A stretch of DNA of 64,000 nt from positions 62,001 through 126,000 of IMG/VR virus record IMGVR_UViG_3300043409_001318, one strand, 5' to 3'. The stretch is from a virus. Made by a program: the position numbers and the translations under genes. Below, piece after piece: positions 12,506-19,964 of the stretch; position 1 is the first letter of the stretch; the number at the start of each line of letters is the position of its first letter. The notes under the pieces are model-generated. The model was not told where the DNA came from. It saw nothing but the letters and a program-made list of their open reading frames with translations, and searched no databases.

Positions 12506-12700
12506 ATGGGGCTTTCGCGCTTTCATGTTGGAGATCTTGTTAAGGAGTTAAACCTTGATAAGTGTGGTTTTGTTGAAAAAATTGAAGAACATTATGTAAT
12601 AAGTGAAAAAAATTTTGTATTTGTTTATTACATAAGAATGTTTCATGATGGTGCTATTGCAATCTGGTTTTATGATGAAAAACTAATTAAGATATCATAG
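12506..12700 (+). CDS. Small SH3/KOW-like protein, isolated copy
   Basis: 64 aa with FHVGDLVKEL, CGFVEKIEEHY and a terminal LIKIS, matching the array family of the first 8 kb but located among tagged proteins. ATG is preceded by CTATTTATTAT and no obvious ribosome binding site. Function unknown. Confidence 0.55.
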   Translation: MGLSRFHVGDLVKELNLDKCGFVEKIEEHYVISEKNFVFVYYIRMFHDGAIAIWFYDEKLIKIS

Positions 12701-12708
12701 AGGTGCAA

Positions 12709-12909
12709 ATGGAAAAAAATTTCGTTCGGTATAAAACGGAAGGATTGTTTGGAGATATTATAACAATTACAATTTCAAAAGAAGAAGCAATTGAAAGACA
12801 AATTAAATCTGGCGAAATAAACAATTATATTTATAATTCCAGAGAAGAAGCACTTAAAGATTTTATGAATTGTAATTGGGCTTCTTTCATTGAAGAAACA
12901 CCTTATTAA
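12709..12909 (+). CDS. Hypothetical protein, 66 aa
   Basis: ATG 12709 follows AGAGGTGCAA and is preferred to a GTG at 12703. A charged protein (MEKNFVRYKTEGLFGDI at the start) with helical ISKEEAIERQIKSGEI and EEALKDFMNCNW. It sits between an SH3-like gene and the kinase-like genes; no family recognised. Confidence 0.55.
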   Translation: MEKNFVRYKTEGLFGDIITITISKEEAIERQIKSGEINNYIYNSREEALKDFMNCNWASFIEETPY

Positions 12910-12911
12910 TA

Positions 12912-12919
12912 CTATTTAA
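12912..12919 (+). promoter_or_regulatory. Candidate late promoter motif, adjacent to a start codon
   Basis: CTATTTAATAAC immediately before the ATG at 12924, identical to the arrangement at 11643-11655. Confidence 0.45.
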
Positions 12920-12923
12920 TAAC

Positions 12924-13778
12924 ATGAAACTCTTATTAGAAAATTGGAATCGTTATCTTAAAGAAAGTGAAATAGTTTCTTATCAACAACAAGTTGGAGA
13001 TATTGAAACAATCGCTCAAGATATCTCCGATAAAGTTCAAGAGTTTATGTCCGATCATGGATACGATTGGTTACGACAAAATGCCAGCATTGTTGAAAAA
13101 GAAATTCAAGATGAAATAAGAAAAAACTTTAATCGTGATATAACAGAAGCTGGTAGTGGTTCATTTAGAACAACATATATGGTTGATAATGATTATGTTA
13201 TTAAAGTTGATTCTTCTATAAATGGTTCTGGAAAACAAATGAATAAAGAAGATGGAGAAGTTGGAAGAAATCCAAAGTATTCTTCAATCTTTCCAAAAGC
13301 TTTAGGTGTTGCTCCAGATGGTTCTTGGGTTGTATTACAAAAAGTTCATGAGATACAAGATTTAAAAACTTTAATTACTCTTTTTCCAAATAAAATAATT
13401 CCATCTACATCGTTTGGAAAATTTTATACTCAATCATTATTATCTATTGCTTTAAGTTATCAAGTAGCTGCTTTACAATACGACCAAAATCAAATGGATT
13501 TTCACAAATATCAATATGAAAGTATGTTTAAAAATTCTTTAGTAAAAGATATTGGTAGAGACGTTACTTTTCAAGAATTTATAAAATCTTGGATATCTCC
13601 TACATTTATAACGGTAGCAAAAGCTGTTATAGAATATGGTTTAGACGCTGATGAAGCTGTGCGTCCTTATAATTCTGGATATGTTGTTGAAGAGAATGGA
13701 GAAAAAAGATTTGTTATTCTTGATTCATCCGTTCAAAAAACCGTGGAAGCTGGTCTTAATGCTTTTAACAACCCATAA
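12924..13778 (+). CDS. Tagged protein-kinase-like protein, paralog 1
   Basis: 284 aa. The tag MKLLLENWNRYLKE is at the N-terminus. Residues about 77-95 (GSGSFRTTYMVDNDYVIKV) look like a glycine-rich nucleotide loop followed by the VIK lysine of kinase folds (Lys94). SWVVLQKV at about 134-141 would be the hinge. RPYNSGYV (about 247-254) with FVILDSS (about 263-269) resembles the Asn and Asp metal ligands of kinase/aminoglycoside-phosphotransferase families. No classical HRD or DFG is seen, so activity is uncertain. If packaged and injected it could act on host targets early, as T4 Alt does by another chemistry; this is inference. Confidence 0.6.
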   Translation: MKLLLENWNRYLKESEIVSYQQQVGDIETIAQDISDKVQEFMSDHGYDWLRQNASIVEKEIQDEIRKNFNRDITEAGSGSFRTTYMVDNDYVIKVDSSINGSGKQMNKEDGEVGRNPKYSSIFPKALGVAPDGSWVVLQKVHEIQDLKTLITLFPNKIIPSTSFGKFYTQSLLSIALSYQVAALQYDQNQMDFHKYQYESMFKNSLVKDIGRDVTFQEFIKSWISPTFITVAKAVIEYGLDADEAVRPYNSGYVVEENGEKRFVILDSSVQKTVEAGLNAFNNP

Positions 13779-13782
13779 GGAT

Positions 13783-13789
13783 TATTTAT
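13783..13789 (+). promoter_or_regulatory. TATTTAT motif next to the second kinase-like gene
   Basis: TATTTAT ends one base before the ATG at 13791. It overlaps the spacer after a TAAGGA that could serve as ribosome binding site, so it may be incidental. Confidence 0.3.
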
Positions 13790-13793
13790 CATG

Positions 13794-14747
13794 ATGAAAT
13801 TATTATTAGAAAATTGGAAAAGATATATTAAAGAAGAATTAAGACCAGAAGATTATGAAGATTTCCCACAAAAAGAAAATGAAGAAGCAGAAGCTTATTT
13901 AGGAAATCCAAAAGAAATTGGTGAATTTATTTATAGAGCTTTTCGTGAAGAACTTGAAAAGCAACCAGATGATACTGAAGCTCAACTTTGGTCCGATAGA
14001 ATTGTAAGCGATGCTAATTCTAAAATTAGAAAACAATTTCCAAATGTAAAGTATCTTGGTCATGGTGTATTTAGAACTGCTTTTACGTTAAACAAAAATT
14101 TAATTATAAAAGTTAATACTTCTTTTACAACTGATAGCGGGCAGTTAATGAATAAAGACGATTTTACATTAAGTCGTGATTCTAAAACTTCTAAAATATT
14201 TCCAAGAGTTTATTCTCACGATCCAAACTTTAATTGGATTGTTATGGACTTGGTTTTTCCAATTGTAACACCAAAAGAATTTTGTTCTTTCTTTCCAAAC
14301 AAATTAATTCCTTCTTCTTTGATTAGCAGTAATACTATATTTTATAGATCAATATTACAAAATTCTATAAGATATAAAGTTGCTAAAGTTGCACAAGACG
14401 ACGAAACACTGAAAAAGGTTCAATACTTACATGATGCTACTATTAAAACTACATTAGAACCAATAGTAGGTAAACCTATAACTGTGGAAGAAATAGTTAG
14501 TGGATTTGACCAAACATTTTTTGAAGTTTGTAGTGCTATTGAAAAATATAATATAAAAATTATAGAAATAAGACCAAATAATACAGGCTTCACGATTGGT
14601 GAAAGTGGTAATAAACAATTTGTAATTTTAGATTCTTCAATTGACGCAAGTTTAAAAAAAGGACTTAATGAACCAGAACCTAAAGCTGCTCCTCCAAAAC
14701 CAGATAAACAAATATTAAATGCTGTAACTGCTCCCCCTAAAAAATGA
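13794..14747 (+). CDS. Tagged protein-kinase-like protein, paralog 2
   Basis: 317 aa (318 if the preceding ATG at 13791 is used). The tag MKLLLENWKRYIKEE is nearly identical to that of the gene at 12924. A glycine-rich loop LGHGVFRTAF (about 88-97), LIIKVN with the candidate ATP-contact Lys (about 106), WIVMDLV as hinge, and RPNNTGFTIG...FVILDSS at the C-terminal side parallel paralog 1. An extra Pro/Lys-rich tail follows (EPKAAPPKP, TAPPKK). Its end overlaps the next gene as ATGA. Function as for paralog 1: kinase-like fold, target unknown. Confidence 0.6.
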   Translation: MKLLLENWKRYIKEELRPEDYEDFPQKENEEAEAYLGNPKEIGEFIYRAFREELEKQPDDTEAQLWSDRIVSDANSKIRKQFPNVKYLGHGVFRTAFTLNKNLIIKVNTSFTTDSGQLMNKDDFTLSRDSKTSKIFPRVYSHDPNFNWIVMDLVFPIVTPKEFCSFFPNKLIPSSLISSNTIFYRSILQNSIRYKVAKVAQDDETLKKVQYLHDATIKTTLEPIVGKPITVEEIVSGFDQTFFEVCSAIEKYNIKIIEIRPNNTGFTIGESGNKQFVILDSSIDASLKKGLNEPEPKAAPPKPDKQILNAVTAPPKK

Positions 14748-14962
14748 AATATAAAATTGGAGATATTGTTGAAGTAACCTTATCTCCAAAAAAAGGTTAT
14801 TCTCAAAAAACTCCACCTGTTATGGCTTTAATAAAAGATATTGATGATACAAAAGTAAATTTTAGAAAAACTGCTTATTATGTTTGGTTAATGAGTTCTC
14901 TAAATGAAACTTGTTTATGGGTAGAATTAGAAAAGTATAAAGTAAAAAAACTAACAGATTAA
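14744..14962 (+). CDS. Small SH3/KOW-like protein, isolated copy
   Basis: 72 aa starting MKYKIGDIVEVTL, with MALIKDID and LWVELEKYKVKKL: a clear relative of the array genes at 0-8.5 kb. The start overlaps the preceding stop (ATGA), so it is coupled to the kinase-like gene. Function unknown. Confidence 0.65.
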   Translation: MKYKIGDIVEVTLSPKKGYSQKTPPVMALIKDIDDTKVNFRKTAYYVWLMSSLNETCLWVELEKYKVKKLTD

Positions 14963-14970
14963 CTATTTAA
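14963..14970 (+). promoter_or_regulatory. Candidate late promoter motif CTATTTAA
   Basis: CTATTTAA just after the stop at 14962 and 37 bases before the ATG at 15000, with AAAAGGAAAATATTAT as leader and binding site. Confidence 0.45.
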
Positions 14971-14999
14971 TTTGTTATATTATAAAAGGAAAATATTAT

Positions 15000-15293
15000 A
15001 TGAAAATTACAGAAGCTAAAATACGTCAAGTAATAAAAGAAGAAATACAAAACGTATTAAATGAAATGCACAATGAAGATCCAACATCATTAGGACTTAC
15101 TGGTCCAAAAGTTGCTGCTGGCGTTGCTGGGGCTGTTGGTGTCAACGGATTAATTAAATACTTAGAACAAGCTTTAATGGAACATCCAGAATGGAGAGAT
15201 AACGTAGAAAAATTTTTAATGGCAGGCAACGAAACAATTAATAGTGTTGGTAATGCTGTCAGCGGTATGTTTGAAAATAAAAAAAGAAAATAA
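15000..15293 (+). CDS. Tagged small protein, 97 aa (class 2 tag)
   Basis: The N-terminus MKITEAKIRQVIKEE with LNEM at 20-23 is the second tag type: TE, then LR/IR-x-x-I/V-[RK], then an [L/I]-x-E. The body has a Gly/Ala-rich hydrophobic stretch (VAAGVAGAVGVNGLIKYLE) and ends in basic NKKRK. It could be a small packaged or membrane-associated virion protein. No family recognised. Confidence 0.6.
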   Translation: MKITEAKIRQVIKEEIQNVLNEMHNEDPTSLGLTGPKVAAGVAGAVGVNGLIKYLEQALMEHPEWRDNVEKFLMAGNETINSVGNAVSGMFENKKRK

Positions 15294-15300
15294 TTCTTTC

Positions 15301-15329
15301 TTGACTTTCTAATTTGACCTGCATAAGAT
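15301..15329 (+). promoter_or_regulatory. Sigma-70-like promoter
   Basis: TTGACT, 17 bases, TAAGAT. A second possible -10, TGTATACT, lies just downstream (15329-15336). Followed by TTAGGAGATAGT and the ATG at 15350. Confidence 0.55.
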
Positions 15330-15349
15330 GTATACTCTTAGGAGATAGT

Positions 15350-15835
15350 ATGTCTGTGCAGGTTGATTATTTTTCTAGTTCAAAATTTATTGTAAAAGTG
15401 GATAAAGCTGAGCGTCTAAAAGACCTTATTGAACTTCTTAAAGAAGAAGGAAATACTGGATCTGGTTATTATAGTAGTGATCATTATATAAATCTTTATG
15501 ACTATGGTAATAATGCTTTTTCTCTTCATACAGGTGGGTATTGTGATGGGAGTCCAGAACTTAAGGACACCATTATAAATGAATATAATAGCGAAGAATA
15601 TGAAAGTGAAGAAGATCAAAATAGTTATTGTGGCTCTCATAACATTTTTGATTTAATCCAAAATATGCTACAAGAAGAATCTTGGTTTTTTGTTGACTCT
15701 ACTGGATTTGAGAAAGGTAGAATTTATAATAACACTTCTTTTTATCACGCAGATGGTAGGAATGGTTCTATAAATACATGGGAACTAAAACGTAAGATCC
15801 TTGAAGAACACGGAGTAGACAGCAAACAGTTATAA
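15350..15835 (+). CDS. Hypothetical protein, 161 aa
   Basis: ATG 15350 follows TTAGGAGATAGT and lies downstream of a sigma-70-like promoter, so this start is preferred to an upstream in-frame TTG. The protein is acidic (NSEEYESEEDQNSY), with a short alpha/beta N-terminus (FIVKVDKAERLKDLIELLKE) and a Tyr/Gly-rich middle. It has no tag and its own promoter and terminator. Function unknown. Confidence 0.6.
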   Translation: MSVQVDYFSSSKFIVKVDKAERLKDLIELLKEEGNTGSGYYSSDHYINLYDYGNNAFSLHTGGYCDGSPELKDTIINEYNSEEYESEEDQNSYCGSHNIFDLIQNMLQEESWFFVDSTGFEKGRIYNNTSFYHADGRNGSINTWELKRKILEEHGVDSKQL

Positions 15836-15841
15836 TATAAG

Positions 15842-15870
15842 CCCTCGCAGAAATGCGGGGGTTTTCTTTT
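15842..15870 (+). terminator. Rho-independent terminator
   Basis: An 8-bp stem with GAAA loop (15842-15849 with 15854-15861) and a T-rich tail, six bases after the stop at 15835. Confidence 0.8.
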
Positions 15871-15878
15871 ATGAAAAA

Positions 15879-15886
15879 CTATTTAT
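15879..15886 (+). promoter_or_regulatory. Candidate late promoter motif CTATTTAT
   Basis: CTATTTAT directly after a terminator and 20 bases before the ATG at 15899, with AGAGG as binding site. Confidence 0.45.
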
Positions 15887-15898
15887 TAAGAGGTAAAA

Positions 15899-16606
15899 AT
15901 GAATATAACTCCACAACAGAAACACGTTATTGATTGTGTTTTATCAATTTTTGAAACAGGAAGAATTCCAACTACTGCTTCTTATTCTACTTGTTCTATT
16001 TTAGAAGATGGAGCAGGTATATCATATGGAAAACATCAATGCACCGATAAAGCAGGTTCATTAGATTTGGTTTGTAAGAAGTATATTAAATTAGGTGGAC
16101 AACAAGCAGAACCATTAAAACAATATATGAATTATCTTGCTACAAATCAATCTTCGAAATTTGGTTCAAGAAGAGAAACTTACCCAACTTGGCTTGTATC
16201 CTTGATTAATCTTTTAAAATCTGCTGGTCCAGATCCTTTAATGCAGAAAGCACAAGATGAAATATTTGATGTAAATTATTGGCTTCCAGCAGTTAACCAT
16301 TGTAATAATATTGGATTGAAAACCCCTTTAGGTCATTTAATTGTTTATGATAGCACAATTCATTCTGGTCCTAATGGCGTAACAATAATTCGTAATCTAT
16401 TTCCTCAAAAATCTCCTGCTAATGGTGGCGATGAAAAAGAATGGTGTCTTGCTTATATTAACGCAAGAAGAATTTGGCTTTTAAATAATCCAAACGCATT
16501 AGTTAAAAAAACAATTTATAGAATGGATGCACTTAAAGCTATTGCTGATGCTAATAATTGGGAACTTAAAACTCCTCTTGTAGTAAGAAACGTAAAAATT
16601 ACCTAA
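15899..16606 (+). CDS. GH46 chitosanase/lysozyme-superfamily-like hydrolase
   Basis: 235 aa. The N-terminal part holds SIFETG (Glu19) and LEDGAGISYGKHQ (Asp37). A Glu and an Asp 18 residues apart followed by a Gly-rich turn is the catalytic spacing of GH46 chitosanases, which share the lysozyme fold. The remainder is helical with conserved-looking aromatic residues. The substrate may be peptidoglycan or another aminosugar polymer. It could be the endolysin or a virion-associated wall hydrolase; no signal peptide or tag is seen. Transcribed from its own candidate late promoter. Confidence 0.6.
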   Translation: MNITPQQKHVIDCVLSIFETGRIPTTASYSTCSILEDGAGISYGKHQCTDKAGSLDLVCKKYIKLGGQQAEPLKQYMNYLATNQSSKFGSRRETYPTWLVSLINLLKSAGPDPLMQKAQDEIFDVNYWLPAVNHCNNIGLKTPLGHLIVYDSTIHSGPNGVTIIRNLFPQKSPANGGDEKEWCLAYINARRIWLLNNPNALVKKTIYRMDALKAIADANNWELKTPLVVRNVKIT

Positions 16607-16637
16607 TTAATAGGTAAGATTAAAGGATAAAAAAATA

Positions 16638-16919
16638 ATGTTAACAGAAAGAAGACTTAGACAAGTAATTCGCAAAATAATTATGGAAGTTACTGGTGCG
16701 GACGCAGAAAGATTTACGGCAATTGCCAATTCAGCCAGACAACAAATGGGTTCTGAACAAGAAAAATTTTTTAATAATAAATTAGGTAGTTCCGATAAAG
16801 AAAGAGCTAATAACATACAAAGGCTTCAACATTTAATTATGGGTGGAAAAGATATTGAACCTAAAGATAAGGGAGCAGTTTCTACTCTAATCCAGAAAGC
16901 ACTTGCTGAATTAAAATAA
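16638..16919 (+). CDS. Tagged small protein, 93 aa (class 2 tag)
   Basis: N-terminus MLTERRLRQVIRKIIMEV is a class 2 tag, with I-M-E as candidate cleavage site. The rest is charged and helical (GSEQEKFFNNKLGSSDKERAN) with a Lys-rich end. ATG follows AAAGGATAAAAAAATA. A short packaged or scaffold-like protein is inferred from the tag alone. Confidence 0.6.
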   Translation: MLTERRLRQVIRKIIMEVTGADAERFTAIANSARQQMGSEQEKFFNNKLGSSDKERANNIQRLQHLIMGGKDIEPKDKGAVSTLIQKALAELK

Positions 16920-16950
16920 TCCAGTTAGAGATCCCACAGAGAGGTGTTTA

Positions 16951-17358
16951 ATGGAACGTCCTTCGTGGGATTTTATTTGGTCCTCATTTGCTTCTACAAT
17001 CGCTCAACGTTCTATGGACCCTAACTTCAAGGTGGGTGCCGTAATCGTTCCAGAAGACAATACAGGTGTGCTGGCGATTGGATATAACGGCGATGAGAAA
17101 GGTGGAGAGAATTGTAGGGATAGCGAAGAAACTGGTTCATCTGGTTTTATTCACGCTGAGATAAACGCACTTATTAAGATGGATTTTAATAACCCAAAAA
17201 GAAAGAAAATGTATGTAACTCTTTCTCCTTGTAAGATGTGCGCGAAAGCAATTATTAATGCAGATATAAAAGAAGTTTATTACATACAAGAATACCGTGA
17301 TGATGCAGGAATTAAATTACTACAAAATCACGGTATTAAGGTTTGTAAGATTATCTAA
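16951..17358 (+). CDS. Deoxycytidylate deaminase family protein
   Basis: 135 aa. HAE at residues 68-70 and PCKMC at 93-97 are the zinc-binding and catalytic motifs of cytidine/dCMP deaminases, and the substrate-side GYNGDEKGGENC fits dCMP deaminases (the family of T4 cd and ComEB). It would convert dCMP to dUMP for dTMP synthesis in infected cells. Its 3' end overlaps the convergent exonuclease gene by 4 bases, so the two genes share their stop region. ATG follows GAGAGGTGTTTA. Confidence 0.85.
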   Translation: MERPSWDFIWSSFASTIAQRSMDPNFKVGAVIVPEDNTGVLAIGYNGDEKGGENCRDSEETGSSGFIHAEINALIKMDFNNPKRKKMYVTLSPCKMCAKAIINADIKEVYYIQEYRDDAGIKLLQNHGIKVCKII

Positions 17359-18329
17359 ACAGGAATGTCGGAAGGCTTTGAAGTTCTTGTTGGTCTTTCG
17401 TTTGGATCGGCTGGTGTTAAAGCGGTTATATCTGATCTTGAATCAAGATAATTAATAACTGCTTTTAATACAAGCATAAGCATGTTTACGTCTGCTAATG
17501 CATCGTGCCAACCTTTATTTACAATGTCAAAGGCATCAATTAATTTACCAAGGGAAACGGTAAAGTATGGAGCACCAGCTTTATTTACTGCTGAGAGTTT
17601 AGTTAATAAACGCTTATCTTTCTCTGATAGATTTTTTCCTTGTTCTTCATCAGCTTTAAATTGTTTTAAGGCTGGTGTAATAAACATTTTGAATACTGGT
17701 ACTGTATCTAAAACAGCATCGTCAAGAACTGGAATTCCATATCTTTGGTGCATTTCATTAAGGTATCCAACATCGAACGGAGCATTTTGAGCTACCAATA
17801 TTCTATCTGGGTATTGTTGTACAAATTCATTAAATTTTGTTAGTGCTTCTTCCATAGATTCAAAACGAAATTCTGGTGCTATACCTTTTTTCATTCTTTT
17901 CTTTGGATCTTGTGAAACACCATAACCTGTCATAGAAAAGATTTGTGGAATAGTCATAAATGAGCTTTTCTCACCAGCAGCAGCTCTTTCTGCTTGCTTT
18001 TTCTTTTCCCAACCCATAAATCCTTTTGTTCTGTCGGATAAATTAATTTTAATATTAATTTGACCTATGATTTGTGGTTCTTGACCTTCTTCAAATCCTT
18101 TTGGATCAACAGCAATAGCAGCTAATTGTGTGATTTGATTGTAATCTTTTTCTGGTTTAAGACCTGTTGTTTCTGTATCAAAGAAAATCCAAGTTTTGTT
18201 TCTTGCACTTTCAACATTATTTCTAAATTCTGGAAAACTTCCACCAATTTCATCTCTGGTCATAGTTCTTTCATTAACGACTTTTTTAAACCCTCTCCAG
18301 CTTTCCATAATCAAACCAAAATTTTTCAT
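17355..18329 (-). CDS. Tagged DEDDh 3'-5' exonuclease
   Basis: 324 aa, the only gene on the reverse strand. FFDTETTGL (Asp51, Glu53) is Exo I; AQNAPFDVGYLNEM is Exo II; HDALADV near residue 290 is Exo III, giving the full DEDDh set of DnaQ-like exonucleases. The first 20 residues, MKNFGLIMESWRGFKKVVNE, resemble the tag of neighbouring genes, with I-M-E as possible cleavage site. A DNA exonuclease packaged in the head and injected could act on host DNA; otherwise it may serve repair or recombination. Its promoter would lie in 18330-18380, shared with the divergent gene at 18381. Confidence 0.8.
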   Translation of the reverse strand: MKNFGLIMESWRGFKKVVNERTMTRDEIGGSFPEFRNNVESARNKTWIFFDTETTGLKPEKDYNQITQLAAIAVDPKGFEEGQEPQIIGQINIKINLSDRTKGFMGWEKKKQAERAAAGEKSSFMTIPQIFSMTGYGVSQDPKKRMKKGIAPEFRFESMEEALTKFNEFVQQYPDRILVAQNAPFDVGYLNEMHQRYGIPVLDDAVLDTVPVFKMFITPALKQFKADEEQGKNLSEKDKRLLTKLSAVNKAGAPYFTVSLGKLIDAFDIVNKGWHDALADVNMLMLVLKAVINYLDSRSDITALTPADPNERPTRTSKPSDIPV

Positions 18330-18380
18330 TTATAAACCCTCACTTTATTGGTAATTAGTATTTAAAAACTAATTAGATAT

Positions 18381-18815
18381 ATGAACACAAAAAAATGGTA
18401 TAAATTTCTTCGCGAACAACAAGAAGAAGAAAAAGAAAATGGTATAGCATTAACAAAAAACGAAGAAGACATTAATGCTGACCCAATTGAAAAACATTCT
18501 GGATTAGATCCAATTGTTACAGATGATATTTCTGTATTTCAACTTGTTGTTAAAGCAGAATTTCGTAAAGGATCAAAAGTTCTTCTTACACAATTCAAAG
18601 ATATTATTAGAGGTATTGTTTCTGTTACTACAGTTGGAACGGAAGATCTTCCAGATGCCTCCGAAATGTATGATAGAAGGAATCTTAATGTTAAATTTGA
18701 ATTAGAACGTGGTGAGAATATCGATGAATATATGAGAGCCGTTCTTATTCCTCAATTAAGAAAGATTAGAGGTATGAGAGTTCTACATTACGGAAAAATA
18801 GAAAAAGTAAGATAG
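18381..18815 (+). CDS. Tagged hypothetical protein, 144 aa
   Basis: N-terminus MNTKKWYKFLREQ is a divergent tag with L-R-E. An acidic linker (EEEKENGIALTKNEED) leads to an alpha/beta domain (VFQLVVKAEFRKGSKVLLTQF, LNVKFELERGENIDEYMRA), which suggests a small ferredoxin-like fold, as inference. The gene diverges from the exonuclease gene across 51 bases containing a GTATTTAAAAA motif. Function unknown. Confidence 0.6.
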   Translation: MNTKKWYKFLREQQEEEKENGIALTKNEEDINADPIEKHSGLDPIVTDDISVFQLVVKAEFRKGSKVLLTQFKDIIRGIVSVTTVGTEDLPDASEMYDRRNLNVKFELERGENIDEYMRAVLIPQLRKIRGMRVLHYGKIEKVR

Positions 18816-18844
18816 TTGACAGAATTGGTATTTATGTATATAAT
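18816..18844 (+). promoter_or_regulatory. Perfect-consensus sigma-70 promoter
   Basis: TTGACA, exactly 17 bases, TATAAT: both hexamers are exact. The predicted start is only about 9 bases before the ATG at 18860, so the leader is very short. Confidence 0.8.
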
Positions 18845-18859
18845 ATCTTAGGTATCTAA

Positions 18860-19159
18860 ATGGCCGAGACAAAGAAATTAAAAATTCCTGCTGAAAAATT
18901 AGCTACTGCTGCTAATATTGATGCTTTATTAAAAACTCAAAAGAAAATAAAAGAATTATATTCTTATGAAATGATTATTGGCGAAGGTTATGGACATTAT
19001 TATAGTCCAGAAGAAAGAACTTTTGTAAAAATAAGAAAAGGAAGATTAGTTATTCGTTTGTCAGAGGACACCGATAAGAAAGGAAGATATCTTATCTACG
19101 CGGAGAACCAAAAAATATTGGTTCCAAAAGAAGAAATAATAGACATAGGATATCACTAA
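18860..19159 (+). CDS. Hypothetical protein, 99 aa
   Basis: Directly downstream of a consensus promoter and coupled to the next gene (TAATG). It has a basic helical N-terminus (MAETKKLKIPAEKL), an aromatic GEGYGHYYSPEERTF and a beta-rich second half (FVKIRKGRLVIRLS, GRYLIYAENQKILV). No recognised family. Cotranscription with the YkuK-like gene suggests a joint role. Confidence 0.6.
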   Translation: MAETKKLKIPAEKLATAANIDALLKTQKKIKELYSYEMIIGEGYGHYYSPEERTFVKIRKGRLVIRLSEDTDKKGRYLIYAENQKILVPKEEIIDIGYH

Positions 19160-19632
19160 TGAAAAAAGAACGTTGGTTTTCTGGCGATTACAAAGAAACA
19201 AATTTAGAAGAAATATTTGCTGATATTACAAATCACTCCAAGAATAAAGGAAAGATTTATATTGGATCTGACTCATACGTCCAAAAACAAAATTGTGTGT
19301 TTTGTTGTGCGATTGTTCTTCACGGAGCAGAAGGTCAAAGTGGTGGAAGATATTATTATCATAGGTTTTTAACTCATAAGAATAATTTTCCTTCTATGAC
19401 AGCAAGAATTACTCATGAAGTTCAAAAGTCAATTGAGATTGGAATGCAAGTTGGTCAAGAATGTCCTAATGTAAAAGTAGAACTTCATTTAGATATTAAT
19501 AATGATAAAAGAATGTCTAGTCAAAAAATGGCAGAATCTATGACAGGATGGGTTAAAGGACTTGGATTTGATTGTAAGATAAAACCAGAATCTTGGGCTT
19601 CATCAAAGATAGCAGATATACACACCAAATAA
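19159..19632 (+). CDS. YkuK/DUF458-like RNase H-fold protein
   Basis: 157 aa. IYIGSDSYV with the following VFCCAIVLHG is the opening strand and first acidic residue of an RNase H-like fold; VELHLDIN and SKIADIHTK match later conserved positions of the DUF458 (B. subtilis YkuK) family. Such proteins are predicted nucleases of unknown substrate. The gene ends at a terminator. Confidence 0.65.
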   Translation: MKKERWFSGDYKETNLEEIFADITNHSKNKGKIYIGSDSYVQKQNCVFCCAIVLHGAEGQSGGRYYYHRFLTHKNNFPSMTARITHEVQKSIEIGMQVGQECPNVKVELHLDINNDKRMSSQKMAESMTGWVKGLGFDCKIKPESWASSKIADIHTK

Positions 19633-19643
19633 AAAAAGATTTT

Positions 19644-19677
19644 CCCCTTAACTATTTAATGTAGTTAGGGGGTTTTT
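19644..19677 (+). terminator. Terminator whose loop carries a CTATTTAAT motif
   Basis: An 11-bp stem (19644-19654 with 19662-19672, one G-T pair), 7-base loop and T run. CTATTTAAT (19652-19660) lies across the stem-loop junction, overlapping the candidate late promoter motif for the gene at 19679. Confidence 0.75.
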
Positions 19678-19678
19678 C

Positions 19679-19948
19679 TTGTTTGAAAAAGATAATATTT
19701 TTGGTGGTTCACTTGTTTCTAAATTTGATGTTGGTGATATAGTTTCTTGGCCTGTAATTAAAAATTATTATGACCAAGATGCAGACACTGTAATTAAAAT
19801 TGGTATATTAGCAGAACTAAAAAAAGTAATAAGATCTGAAAGACCTGTTATGCTTGCTAAGGTTCTTGATTTAGAAGCAGGAGTAGAAAAAGAAATATTA
19901 CTTGTTTCTATTAGTTTAGTATCAAAAGCAAAAGAAAATAGAGTTTAG
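19679..19948 (+). CDS. SH3/KOW-like protein, 89 aa, probable TTG start
   Basis: The conserved part is SKFDVGDIVSWPV with LISLVSKAK-type ending (SISLVSKAK), clearly of the array family. No ATG is available upstream of it in frame; TTG 19679 lies right behind the terminator T run, so initiation is doubtful. It may be made from a late transcript starting within the hairpin. Function unknown. Confidence 0.5.
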   Translation: MFEKDNIFGGSLVSKFDVGDIVSWPVIKNYYDQDADTVIKIGILAELKKVIRSERPVMLAKVLDLEAGVEKEILLVSISLVSKAKENRV

Positions 19949-19952
19949 AGGA

Positions 19953-19960
19953 CTATTTAA
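19953..19960 (+). promoter_or_regulatory. Candidate late promoter motif, adjacent to a start codon
   Basis: CTATTTAATATT immediately before the ATG at 19965, like the copies at 11643 and 12912. Confidence 0.45.
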
Positions 19961-19964
19961 TATT

